Below, piece by piece: positions 26,330 to 34,632 of a stretch of DNA of 64,000 nt. Origin of the DNA: Cytophagales bacterium (lineage in GTDB: Bacteria > Bacteroidota > Bacteroidia > Cytophagales > Spirosomataceae); contig RDXN01000055.1 in the NCBI GenBank assembly GCA_004292855.1, positions 33,904-97,903 of the forward strand, given 5' to 3'. Each line of letters starts with the position of its first letter. Position 1 is the first letter of the stretch. The notes beneath the pieces are model-generated. The model saw nothing but the letters and a program-made list of their open reading frames with translations, was not told the origin of the DNA and did no database searches. Made by a program: the position numbers and the translations under genes.

Positions 26330-28579
26330 TTACTTCTTTTGAATGATCTCAATAGCTCGTTCGAGAAGTTCATCGCGACCCTCGCGCAGGCCTGCCCGTG
26401 TGGAGTGCATCTCCACATCGACACCCACCCCGATGCGTTGGGTTTCGCGCCCATCGGGGTAATTTACGCCAATGCCGCTGATCCAGGTTCGGATGCCCCC
26501 GGGTAGTTCAATGGCCGAAATATTGCCATCGGCTCCGGCGGTTATGCTGCCTAATACTACCGCACCGGGGGCGTTTCGGAAGGCCATCGTGGTATATTCG
26601 GCCTGGCTTTGGGTCTCCTCATTCACCAGAATAACCACTTTGCCCTTGTAGCGGCCCGCCACGTTTTGCTCACCTGCTGATAGCACCGGACTCCACACAA
26701 ACTGCCCCGGCGTTTGCACACTGCCGTTCGTGAATTTAACAAATGGGCTTGGGTTCATCAGGTATTTACCCAGCGAGAACACCACAAATTCTGAGGGATA
26801 GCAGCGCAAGTCGATCACCAATCCTTTCGTATTCGCGAACGTTTTGAAGATTTTGGGAAATAGAGCGGACTTGATATTGCCCAGGAACAGGTAACCCACA
26901 TCGGGCCGGACGAGCGCGTAGCAACTGTCTTTGGGGAAACTGCTGCCATCCAACTCGCGTCGGTAGCTTGGAATAGTGTTCATCTTATAGCGCGGCACCG
27001 CAAGCGTCATTTCCTGACCGTCGCGGTCGATCACGACACGGGTTGAGGGTGTATGGCCGCGCAGGATGCCCATGTTGCGCAAGCGGGTTGGCTCGTTCGA
27101 GGCCGGGTAATAGGCCCGGCGTTCGTCGACCCAATCCCGCACCGTTTTTCCATCGACCGATTTGATCAAATCGCCCCGGCGCAGGCCCGACAGTGTACCG
27201 AGTGAGTCGTTGTAATAGTTTGCCACCACGAAATCCTGCCCGACGTTCTTTATCTGCACCGCCGAAAAATAGGCACCCTTAAACCCATTGTCGATGATTC
27301 TATCGCCATAAATATTGGCGTGGGTGTCGTGAATACGCCCGATGAGCTTCAGAGCTGCCAGGCGATAGGACAGTGAATCGCTGGCCGATACAAACGCCGG
27401 TACAAATTCGGGCAGGGTGGCGTTCCAGTCTTTGTCGGCTCGCACGTCGGCCGACATAGCCTGCGTGATGAGATTCTTGTAGGGAAAGAAATACTGAATC
27501 ATGTTCCAGTACCGAAACAGGGCTAACAACCGGTAGCCCGCGTCGGGCGTGACCATTTGTCGGTGGCCTGCTTCGTGCTCAAACATGGGGTTACCAACGT
27601 TTGGTGCCATCGTGATATAATAGGAGCGGTTCGGTCTTCCGGCTTGCCGAATCAGGTTCAACGTTGTTCGGAGTGAGTGGCTTAACTGTGGGTCACTCAG
27701 CCAGGCAAGGTTGGGTTGGATGACGGGCTTTTCAGGAGCCAGCTTTTTATCAGCCGCCTGCACTGGCCCGAACGTTTTGAGCCAATTTGCCAGCACCTCA
27801 TCGCGTTGGGCAGGGGTGCTGGCGTTGAGCAGGTTAGGCATTACTCGAAACAATTCCGAATCCATGTTGTGTTCGCCTGCGGCCACCGCCGGGTGGTGGT
27901 ATTTCACGAAGCCCCACACCTTACCCAACCAGGTTAAGTTCTCGGTTTGCGTAGGCGTAAGCGTGTTTAGTGCAATGCCTGATCCTTTGTAAAACGCCGT
28001 ATCTGTCTGGGCTTTTTTGAGCGTGATCACACGAGCGGGGGCTGTGGTATACGGCTGACCATCGACGGTGAGGCTGAAATTATCGAACCAGGCCGTGCCC
28101 AGTCCAACCACCAAACCGCCAATGTGTAGCGTATGGGCGTCGTCGGGCAGGGGCAACTCAATGGTGTATTGTTTCCAACCGGTGGTGCCTTTGATACCCC
28201 GGTTCTGAGAATTATCGAACTCCAGCATCTCGCCTGCTGCATTATCAACGCGCATCCACAAACCAGCCCAGGTATCGGGTTTCTGGCCGGTGCCTTCGGT
28301 TTTTACATAACCTGTCAGGGTCAGGCGTTTACCACCAAATTTGGCCAGAATAGACCAGTCAGCAGCGCAAAAGCCACTTTCGCCTTTATCGCTTATGCGT
28401 AGAGAACGTTTTCCTTCCTGTGCATTGGCAGAGTCGAGCGTAAATGAGTAGTTACCCCCGAAGCGGCTCCAGCCTTGGGGTTCGCCTTTTGGGGTGCGTT
28501 GTTCAAAAGACAGATTGGGCGTTTGGGCGTACAGATACGGAGAAACCAAACAGATAAGGAATAGAACGAGGTGTTTCAT
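26330..28579 (-). CDS. exported S41 family peptidase with N-terminal carbohydrate-binding-like domain
   Basis: 749 aa. Signal peptide (1-18, ending LYAQ), a beta-sandwich domain (about 20-165; NLSFEQRTPKGEPQGW...WFDNFSLTVDG) resembling carbohydrate-binding modules, a helical region, a PDZ-like segment (about 440-490; LGTLSGLRRGDLIKSVDGKTV), and an S41 protease domain with candidate nucleophile S658 in ETQSQAEY. The family cleaves C-terminal tails of periplasmic proteins; this Bacteroidota subgroup is uncharacterised. It converges on the histidine kinase with an 8-bp gap. Confidence 0.88.
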   Translation of the reverse strand: MKHLVLFLICLVSPYLYAQTPNLSFEQRTPKGEPQGWSRFGGNYSFTLDSANAQEGKRSLRISDKGESGFCAADWSILAKFGGKRLTLTGYVKTEGTGQKPDTWAGLWMRVDNAAGEMLEFDNSQNRGIKGTTGWKQYTIELPLPDDAHTLHIGGLVVGLGTAWFDNFSLTVDGQPYTTAPARVITLKKAQTDTAFYKGSGIALNTLTPTQTENLTWLGKVWGFVKYHHPAVAAGEHNMDSELFRVMPNLLNASTPAQRDEVLANWLKTFGPVQAADKKLAPEKPVIQPNLAWLSDPQLSHSLRTTLNLIRQAGRPNRSYYITMAPNVGNPMFEHEAGHRQMVTPDAGYRLLALFRYWNMIQYFFPYKNLITQAMSADVRADKDWNATLPEFVPAFVSASDSLSYRLAALKLIGRIHDTHANIYGDRIIDNGFKGAYFSAVQIKNVGQDFVVANYYNDSLGTLSGLRRGDLIKSVDGKTVRDWVDERRAYYPASNEPTRLRNMGILRGHTPSTRVVIDRDGQEMTLAVPRYKMNTIPSYRRELDGSSFPKDSCYALVRPDVGYLFLGNIKSALFPKIFKTFANTKGLVIDLRCYPSEFVVFSLGKYLMNPSPFVKFTNGSVQTPGQFVWSPVLSAGEQNVAGRYKGKVVILVNEETQSQAEYTTMAFRNAPGAVVLGSITAGADGNISAIELPGGIRTWISGIGVNYPDGRETQRIGVGVDVEMHSTRAGLREGRDELLERAIEIIQKK

Positions 28580-28703
28580 GAAGCATAAAAAGGTTGACTA
28601 CAAAAAACGGTGTTTCGGGTACTGAAACAGATAGCTGGTGGTGAAAGTTAGGAACTTTTAACAAATTGCCTCCCCTACCTTTACGCTTCGTCATGATTTT
28701 GCT

Positions 28704-29834
28704 ATGCTGCCTGATCTAATCGCCCTCCGCCACGAACTTCACCAACACCCTGAACTGTCGGGCCACGAACACGAGACCGCCCGCCGGATCGTCGAGTTTA
28801 TTCGTCCGCTGAATCCCGCCCAAATCCTGACCGGGCTGGGTGGTACGGGCGTCGCGGTGGTATTTGAGTTTGGCGATGGCGGCCCAACGCTACTGTTCCG
28901 GGCCGAGCTTGATGCGCTGCCTATCGCCGAGGTAAACACGTTCGCCTATCGGTCGGGGACGGCGGGGGTCTCGCACAAGTGCGGACACGAGGGGCATTCG
29001 ACCATTCTGGCGGGCCTGGCGCAATGGCTCAGTACGGCTTCTTTTAACGCTGGGCAGGTCATTTTGCTGTTCCAACCCGCCGAAGAAACCGGCAAGGGAG
29101 CCAAAGCCGTTCTGGACGACCCGCGCTTTACCGCCCTCCACCCCGATTATATATTTGCCCTGCACAACCTGCCGGGCAACCCTATGCACGAGGTAATCTG
29201 GGTGGCGGGGCAGTTCAGCCCGACAGTGCAGAGCATGGCGATCCGGCTGTTCGGTAAGGAGTCGCACGCGTCGGAACCCGAAAACGGCATCAATCCATCT
29301 CTGGCCGTGGCCGAACTGGTTATGGTCTTCGACCGCTACGTGATACCCGACCCCGCCCGGTCCGATTTTACGCTCATCACGCCCGTGCATTTGCTCGTGG
29401 GTCAACCCGATTACGGCATCTCGGCGGGTTACGGCGAGGCTCATTTCACTCTGCGTTGCTGGACTACCGAGGGCATGGAAACGCTCGTAGCGTCGTTGCA
29501 GAACGAGTTACGCGAAATTTGCGCCCGTCACGGCCTGCGCTCCGAGGTAAGTTGGTTCGACTATTTCCCGACTACACGCAACACCGATTTTTGCAATGAA
29601 CAGATCGTACAGGCCGCTACAGCAGCGGGATTGCCCGTGCGCCAACGGCCCATGCCGTTCAAGTTTGGCGAAGATTTTGGTTACCTGACCGGGGCCTATC
29701 CGGGGGCTATGTTTGGCCTCGGTGCGGGCGAAACCACCCCCGCCCTCCACAACCCCGACTACGATTTCCCCGACGAACTGATTGAATCAGGTGTAGCGAT
29801 GTTCAGCAGGATTGTGGGGCAGATGTTGGGGTAA
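28704..29834 (+). CDS. M20 family amidohydrolase
   Basis: 376-aa zinc-dependent aminoacyl/amide hydrolase of the M20 (hippurate hydrolase/IAA-amino-acid hydrolase-like) family, probably cytoplasmic. Motifs are ALRHELHQHPELSGHE, RAELDALPI, KCGHEGHST (metal site; most relatives read GHDGH), QPAEETGKGA (catalytic Glu and metal ligand) and the dimerisation-domain segment KESHASEPENGINPS. TACCTTTA at about 28674 resembles a -7 box. Substrate cannot be assigned. Confidence 0.9.
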   Translation: MLPDLIALRHELHQHPELSGHEHETARRIVEFIRPLNPAQILTGLGGTGVAVVFEFGDGGPTLLFRAELDALPIAEVNTFAYRSGTAGVSHKCGHEGHSTILAGLAQWLSTASFNAGQVILLFQPAEETGKGAKAVLDDPRFTALHPDYIFALHNLPGNPMHEVIWVAGQFSPTVQSMAIRLFGKESHASEPENGINPSLAVAELVMVFDRYVIPDPARSDFTLITPVHLLVGQPDYGISAGYGEAHFTLRCWTTEGMETLVASLQNELREICARHGLRSEVSWFDYFPTTRNTDFCNEQIVQAATAAGLPVRQRPMPFKFGEDFGYLTGAYPGAMFGLGAGETTPALHNPDYDFPDELIESGVAMFSRIVGQMLG

Positions 29835-29868
29835 GGATCTAAATTGTCTTTTTCAGAACCTCTTACCC

Positions 29869-29929
29869 GGTTGAGTGGTTAGTACTATGTTGATAGCAAT
29901 ACTATCATAAAAGCAATAACCACTCAACC
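29869..29929. repeat. nested inverted repeat between M20 and barrel-like genes
   Basis: Outer arms GGTTGAGTGGTTA (29869-29881) and reverse complement (29917-29929) enclose an inner hairpin GATAG/CTATC (29892-29906). Its position suggests a terminator or operator. Confidence 0.55.
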
Positions 29930-29951
29930 TGCCTTGTCAGCAGACCACGAA

Positions 29952-30734
29952 ATGATTACGAGTTCATTACGGTTCATTCAACTTGCTACAGTTTTCTTTT
30001 GCCGCATCCTCACTGGCGTAATTCTCACACTATCCTGTTGTACAAATAGCACTCGCGCCCAATCACTTATTGCTGGTATCCCAAACGCGAGCGTTGCCCA
30101 CAAAGGACATTTTGAGATGACCCACGAAAGTCAGTTCAACTGGTGGGAGGGTGATCTGAAATGGACGAGTTTCAATTTCTGGTGTTATGGGATCAACGAC
30201 CGTACCGAGTTAACCGTAACCTTCAATAATTTGGCCGTACGGGGTTCGCGCAACCTCACGGCGGGGGTCGGTTTTAAACACTTGATCCCGCTCCTCCCTG
30301 ATCATCCCAAACACGAGCTGAAACTTACAGTGGGCACTAACGCCCTCGTTTCGTTGCAGGGCCGGGGGGCGGGTTTCTGGAGCTACAGCCACTTGAGCGG
30401 GCGGCTCCCCGTGTTGCGCACCCGCCTGACCGCCGGGGCAAGCTATGGAACTGAACAGGCGTTTGGCTTTCGCCAAATAAACCCCGAACTGGGTGTGCAA
30501 AGCCAACTGCGCCCCCTTCGACCCCTCAGTTTTATTGGGGGAGTGGAGCAACCCCTCGTTGGCCCCGTCAGCTTCATTGCCGACTGGTTCTCAGGAACTC
30601 ACGACTTAGCCGCCCTCATCACAGCCCTTCAATATGACCGGAAAAAGGTGACGTACATCGCGGGCTACAAACGGGCTAATAACCGCAATAGTGGTGTGAA
30701 CGCGCTGATTATTGAAGTGATGTACCGGTTTTAA
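29952..30734 (+). CDS. hypothetical outer-membrane barrel-like protein
   Basis: 260 aa from the ATG at 29952 (an in-frame TTG 18 bases earlier is less likely). An N-terminal hydrophobic segment ending near STRAQ is a probable signal peptide. The remainder has alternating polar/hydrophobic strands and many Trp, Tyr and Gly residues (FNWWEGDLKWTSFNFWCYG, GFWSYSHLSGRL) and ends in VMYRF, a terminal Phe typical of outer-membrane barrels. I do not recognise the family. Its stop codon overlaps that of the convergent higA gene in the shared tetramer TTAA. Confidence 0.65.
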   Translation: MITSSLRFIQLATVFFCRILTGVILTLSCCTNSTRAQSLIAGIPNASVAHKGHFEMTHESQFNWWEGDLKWTSFNFWCYGINDRTELTVTFNNLAVRGSRNLTAGVGFKHLIPLLPDHPKHELKLTVGTNALVSLQGRGAGFWSYSHLSGRLPVLRTRLTAGASYGTEQAFGFRQINPELGVQSQLRPLRPLSFIGGVEQPLVGPVSFIADWFSGTHDLAALITALQYDRKKVTYIAGYKRANNRNSGVNALIIEVMYRF

Positions 30735-31090
30735 TACGCGGCTATCAGGCTTTCAGCGGGAATTCCGAGTTGGGTGTGAAGCTTACGAATCATCTCTAGG
30801 CTCAATTTCCGTTTGCCGCTCAGTATTTCTGATTGTCGGCTACGTGTTCCTAAGATTTTGGTCAACGCACGTTTTTCCAGCCCAAGTTGCTCTAACCGAA
30901 AATTGATTGCTTCAATCGGGCTTGGAGGAGCTATTGGGTAATGTTTATCTTCATAATGTTCGATCAGCAAGGCGAGTACCTCCAATTCATCCGATTCCTG
31001 CGAATCGTCGGGTAAATCGACTTGCATCAGTTCGTACACACGGGCGAGTGCGTTTTCGTACTCCTGCTCGTTCTTAATCACTTTTAACAT
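30731..31090 (-). CDS. higA: HigA-type antitoxin
   Basis: 119-aa antitoxin. N-terminal half is acidic (dimerisation/toxin-binding region), and a helix-turn-helix lies at about 66-115 (EKRALTKILGTRSRQSEILSGKRKLSLEMIRKLHTQLGIP). It overlaps the end of the upstream higB toxin by 17 bp, the usual toxin-first order of HigBA modules. It should neutralise HigB and bind the operon promoter. It meets the preceding plus-strand gene in the 4-base overlap TTAA. Confidence 0.93.
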   Translation of the reverse strand: MLKVIKNEQEYENALARVYELMQVDLPDDSQESDELEVLALLIEHYEDKHYPIAPPSPIEAINFRLEQLGLEKRALTKILGTRSRQSEILSGKRKLSLEMIRKLHTQLGIPAESLIAAY

Positions 31091-31385
31091 ACGTGATCTT
31101 TTTTACGTCGATTTTATCGTATTCGGCGTGCGTGCCAATCCAGACGATAAAAACGAGTTTTTTCTTAAATTCTATGTCGGCAACTAGCCGGTAGGAATTG
31201 CCTTTGATATTAAATACAAAGCGTTTTCCCGTGATGACATCTGCCATTGGATAGTCCGCAATGACATCATTCGGCTTATCCCAATCGGCTGTGCTAACTT
31301 CTTTGTAAAATGCTTCTAAGCTCGATTTAGCTATAGAATAGACGGCGTAAAAACTTACAATGGTCTTGCGTGAGATAATTCTCAT
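31074..31385 (-). CDS. higB: HigB-type mRNA interferase toxin
   Basis: 103-aa RelE-superfamily toxin of the HigB_toxin family. Recognisable segments are MRIISRKTIVSFY, DWDKPNDVIADYP, KRFVFNIKGNSYRLVADIEF and VFIVWIGTHAEYDKID, all in family order. Such toxins cut mRNA on the ribosome. It begins the operon and overlaps higA by 17 bp. A promoter with a palindrome at its start site lies about 100 bp upstream. The module looks intact. Confidence 0.94.
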   Translation of the reverse strand: MRIISRKTIVSFYAVYSIAKSSLEAFYKEVSTADWDKPNDVIADYPMADVITGKRFVFNIKGNSYRLVADIEFKKKLVFIVWIGTHAEYDKIDVKKITYVKSD

Positions 31386-31483
31386 CGTAGAGGAGTTTTT
31401 GGTTAATGATTTCGATTCTCATCTTCTTAAATTTTATCTGGATTGTTTGTAGTAGTTTATTTGTTGAGGGTGAATCTGGTCGC

Positions 31484-31505
31484 TCCCAATATGGGAACAA
31501 AGATA
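31484..31505 (-). promoter_or_regulatory. higBA promoter with overlapping palindromic operator
   Basis: TATCTTTG (31498-31505, minus strand) is a -7 box. It is followed directly by the palindrome TCCCA-ATA-TGGGA (31484-31496) at the expected start site, a good place for repression by HigA. It lies about 100 bp before the higB start codon. Confidence 0.5.
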
Positions 31506-31553
31506 GCACAAATAAGTTCACAACTAATGAATCAACAGCTCAATTTGCTCACA

Positions 31554-31588
31554 AAATAAAAAGCCCCCGGTTGCGTGACCGGGGGCTT
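31554..31588 (-). terminator. terminator of the aldolase gene
   Basis: 11-bp GC-rich stem (31561-31571 with 31578-31588), 6-base loop, T-rich tail on the minus strand, 23 bp beyond the aldolase stop codon. Confidence 0.9.
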
Positions 31589-31610
31589 GTATCCTAAGCA
31601 GTTAGCAGGT

Positions 31611-32690
31611 TTATGCTAACCGATTGATGCAGTTCAAATCGTCAAACGCGACCTTCAACCGGGCCGCCATGCTCTCTTCGCCCTTGCGGAGCCACACACG
31701 GGGATCGTAGTATTTTTTGTTGGGCGAGTCGGCACCATCGGGGTTGCCGAGTTGGCTCTGTAGGTAGCCCTCCTTCGCCTTGTAGTAGTTCAGAACACCC
31801 TCCCAGGTCGACCATTGCATATCGGTGTCGATGTTCATCTTGATGGCTCCGTACTGGATGGCTTCGCGGATTTCCTCGCGGCTCGACCCCGACCCCCCGT
31901 GAAACACGAAGTTTACCGGCAGCGGCCCCGTCCCGAACTTCTCCTGAATAAAATCCTGCGAGTTTTTCAGAATAATCGGCGACAGTTTCACATTGCCGGG
32001 CTTGTACACCCCGTGAACGTTACCAAACGCGGCTGCAACCGTGAAATTAGGCGAAATCTTGCTCAGGTGCTCGTAGGCATAAGCTACCTCCGAGGGTTGG
32101 GTGTACAGTTTCGAGTCGTCGACGTCGGAGTTGTCAACGCCGTCTTCCTCGCCACCCGTTACGCCCAATTCGATTTCGAGGGTCATGCCCATCTTGGCCA
32201 TCCGCTCGAAATATTGGCACGAAATCTCGATGTTCTCCTCAATCGGCTCCTCCGACAAGTCGAGCATGTGCGACGAGTAGAGGGGCTTTCCCGTTTGGTC
32301 GAAGTGCCGCTCCGAGGCCGTCAGCAGGCCGTCGATCCAGGGCAGGAGTTTCTTGGCGCAGTGGTCGGTATGGAGAATCACGGGCACGCCGTACATCTCG
32401 GCGATGTTGTGAATATGCAATGCACCCGACACCGACCCGGCAATGGCCGCCCGTTGGCCTTCGTTCGATAAGGCTTTGCCCGCATAGAAAATGCCGCCAC
32501 CGTTCGAGAACTGGATAATAACGGGGGAGTTTACGGCTTTAGCAGTTTCGAGAACGGCGTTGACCGAGTTCGTACCAACAACATTGACCGCCGGTAGGGC
32601 ATAATCATTCTCGTTGGCGTGACGAAAAATTTGGGAAACGCCCTCGCCCGTTACAACGCCGGGTTGGAAGCGGACAGCTACATCACTCAT
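31611..32690 (-). CDS. fbaA: class II fructose-1,6-bisphosphate aldolase
   Basis: 359-aa zinc aldolase of glycolysis/gluconeogenesis, interconverting fructose 1,6-bisphosphate with dihydroxyacetone phosphate and glyceraldehyde 3-phosphate. Zinc-site and substrate motifs are ILHTDHCAKK, LEIELGVTGGEEDGVDN, FGNVHGVYKPGNV and FHGGSGSS. Length and the long VFHGG/NIDTDMQW region match the class IIA (E. coli FbaA) type. The transcript is monocistronic with its own terminator. Confidence 0.97.
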   Translation of the reverse strand: MSDVAVRFQPGVVTGEGVSQIFRHANENDYALPAVNVVGTNSVNAVLETAKAVNSPVIIQFSNGGGIFYAGKALSNEGQRAAIAGSVSGALHIHNIAEMYGVPVILHTDHCAKKLLPWIDGLLTASERHFDQTGKPLYSSHMLDLSEEPIEENIEISCQYFERMAKMGMTLEIELGVTGGEEDGVDNSDVDDSKLYTQPSEVAYAYEHLSKISPNFTVAAAFGNVHGVYKPGNVKLSPIILKNSQDFIQEKFGTGPLPVNFVFHGGSGSSREEIREAIQYGAIKMNIDTDMQWSTWEGVLNYYKAKEGYLQSQLGNPDGADSPNKKYYDPRVWLRKGEESMAARLKVAFDDLNCINRLA

Positions 32691-32832
32691 AAAGCAGTCG
32701 AAATTTGGATAATGATAAGAAAGAATTGGTTAAGGTGTAGTTGTTACGAAGTGCGATTTGAAAATCATCGCAAAGTACAAATTTTTGACGGAACACTAGG
32801 AAGTCCTAAACGTGTGGGAAGGCGCAAAGCCC

Positions 32833-33201
32833 TCACTTATCATTGGCAAGAAAGGGTTTCTTCCGCCGAAAAATATGAAATGTGTTCGTTTCTTTGGCAA
32901 ACGTAGTTTCGTGAACCCACCCATTTCGATACAGAAAATTGAAGATGTCCATTTCACTGCCGAAAATTTTGTCGCCACCGTTTTCGTCCTGAATCCGGTG
33001 CAATCGGAGTTCTAACCAGCGGATGGTTTGGCCGTAGTCGATTACGGCGAAGACCTGCCGCTGCATGAAGGGCCGCTGATCTTCGATCAATTCAATGTAC
33101 TCAACGTCAGGCAGTTTATTGACGTCTTTGCCGTTGACAATGACCTGCGCAAAGGTCAGGCTGGAAGTTAGAAGAAGCAGGGGGAGAACGAAGCGTTTCA
33201 T
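32833..33201 (-). CDS. small exported hypothetical protein
   Basis: 122 aa with a clean signal peptide (MKRFVLPLLLLTSSLTFAQ). The mature part has VNGKDVNKLPDVEYIELIEDQRPFM and an aromatic-rich end. I do not recognise the family. It lies 24 bp downstream of the amidase gene in the same direction and may be cotranscribed with it. Confidence 0.7.
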   Translation of the reverse strand: MKRFVLPLLLLTSSLTFAQVIVNGKDVNKLPDVEYIELIEDQRPFMQRQVFAVIDYGQTIRWLELRLHRIQDENGGDKIFGSEMDIFNFLYRNGWVHETTFAKETNTFHIFRRKKPFLANDK

Positions 33202-33225
33202 GGTTGATAGATGGTATTAGTTGGT

Positions 33226-34479
33226 TTAACGAATCAAAATCCGCTCGCTGTGTTTCGTCCCCAAATCATCGGTGAGCGTAACCAGCACGTCGGGGATGGG
33301 TGTATCCAGCAAGGCCCGCCAGCGTGTTGCGGCTTCGCGCACAAACCGAACCCCGAGCCGCTGTCCCTGCACGTTGGTCACCTGCACCGACAGAATAACG
33401 CGGGAATGCTCAACCACGAACGAATGGCCGGTTGTTGGATTAGGGAACACGCGAAAGGAGGTGGCTGCTGATGTCGGCTCTATGCCCAAAACGAGCGGGG
33501 CCACAAACGTGGTGGTCGAACAAGCAGTAGGAATACCGGAACGGATTTGGCCCAACAACGCATACAGGTTCGTGCCGGGGCAATCGGTGGCGCAGGTGCC
33601 GTCGCGGTGGCCCGAAATAATCGACAGCGTTTTGCCCGACGACGTATGCGATGCGGTTCCAAGCGGCTCTTTCAGTCCTTCCTTCGCCATCTTCCAGCTA
33701 ATGAGCCGGTTGAGCGAGGTCAGCGCGGCTGCGGGCGGTTGAACGGTCATGTAATTACCCAGCAAACAGATGCCCATTGTGCCGGAGTTGGTCCCGCAGA
33801 AATGGGCACCGATCACGTTGTCGCCATCCATAACGCCCTGCCCGTCGCGGCCTTCGTAAATCGTACCGTCCTGCGCAATCAAAAAGTTGTATCCCACATC
33901 GTTCCAGCCATTACTTTGGGTATGAAACGTATAAATGTTCCGCACTACGTTGGTAAAGTCGGCGGGGGTGTTGGAACCAGCCTCGTGATGCACGATGATA
34001 AACTGCACTTTAGTAGCCGTCGGGCGTTCTTTGGGGGGTACAAGACCCGCCCGCCACGCACTTGCCGACACTACGGCGGGTTTCTGGCAGTCGGTGGCAC
34101 CCAGGCGAGCCGGTACCGGATTGGGCAAAGTGAGCGAGAGCGGGGGGGCATACACGCCCGTCAGGGTGAGGGTGTCCCCGGGTTGGGCGTTTGGCAGTCG
34201 TATTGCCGAAACAGCCTTCGGAAACACAACAAGCTGGGTCGCGGGCACAAGGGCGTGCGGGTCGCGGTGGAGCCGGAACGTATCGGCTCCGGCCACCAGC
34301 CAGATAGGCTCAGGCATGGATGGGCCAATGGTCAGGACCACGCCCGTAGCCGACTTTTCGAGGGCGATGGATGGCCCGGCTCCTGTCACTACAACCCGTT
34401 GCCGGAAGGTGTAGGCATCGGGCGATTGGGCCAACAGATGAAGCGGAAGCAGGCAGAGCAATAGAAACAGACGGGGCAT
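33226..34479 (-). CDS. secreted N-acetylmuramoyl-L-alanine amidase (PGRP type) with type IX sorting domain
   Basis: 417 aa from the ATG at 34479, which opens the signal peptide MPRLFLLLCLLPLHLLAQS; longer readings add non-signal residues. The Amidase_2/PGRP zinc domain (about 160-320) has IIVHHEAGSN (first His), WNDVGYNFLIAQDGTIYEGR, IISGHRDG (second His) and TDCPG (Cys ligand). It cleaves the MurNAc-L-Ala bond of peptidoglycan. The C-terminal about 75 residues (FRVFPNPTTGHSFVVE...) are a type A type-IX-secretion sorting domain, so the enzyme is released or anchored at the surface and probably acts on other cells. Confidence 0.92.
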   Translation of the reverse strand: MPRLFLLLCLLPLHLLAQSPDAYTFRQRVVVTGAGPSIALEKSATGVVLTIGPSMPEPIWLVAGADTFRLHRDPHALVPATQLVVFPKAVSAIRLPNAQPGDTLTLTGVYAPPLSLTLPNPVPARLGATDCQKPAVVSASAWRAGLVPPKERPTATKVQFIIVHHEAGSNTPADFTNVVRNIYTFHTQSNGWNDVGYNFLIAQDGTIYEGRDGQGVMDGDNVIGAHFCGTNSGTMGICLLGNYMTVQPPAAALTSLNRLISWKMAKEGLKEPLGTASHTSSGKTLSIISGHRDGTCATDCPGTNLYALLGQIRSGIPTACSTTTFVAPLVLGIEPTSAATSFRVFPNPTTGHSFVVEHSRVILSVQVTNVQGQRLGVRFVREAATRWRALLDTPIPDVLVTLTDDLGTKHSERILIR

Positions 34480-34632
34480 AGGTTCTGGGTGGTTATACAA
34501 GATGTCGCTTGTGTGAATGGGTTTGACTTCCCCAAACAAAATTTGATCTAAAACTTGACTTTTGCCATAGTTCATGACAAAAACTAGACAACCACTACCC
34601 CACTTCGCGCGTCAACCGTTATTTTCGCCAAC

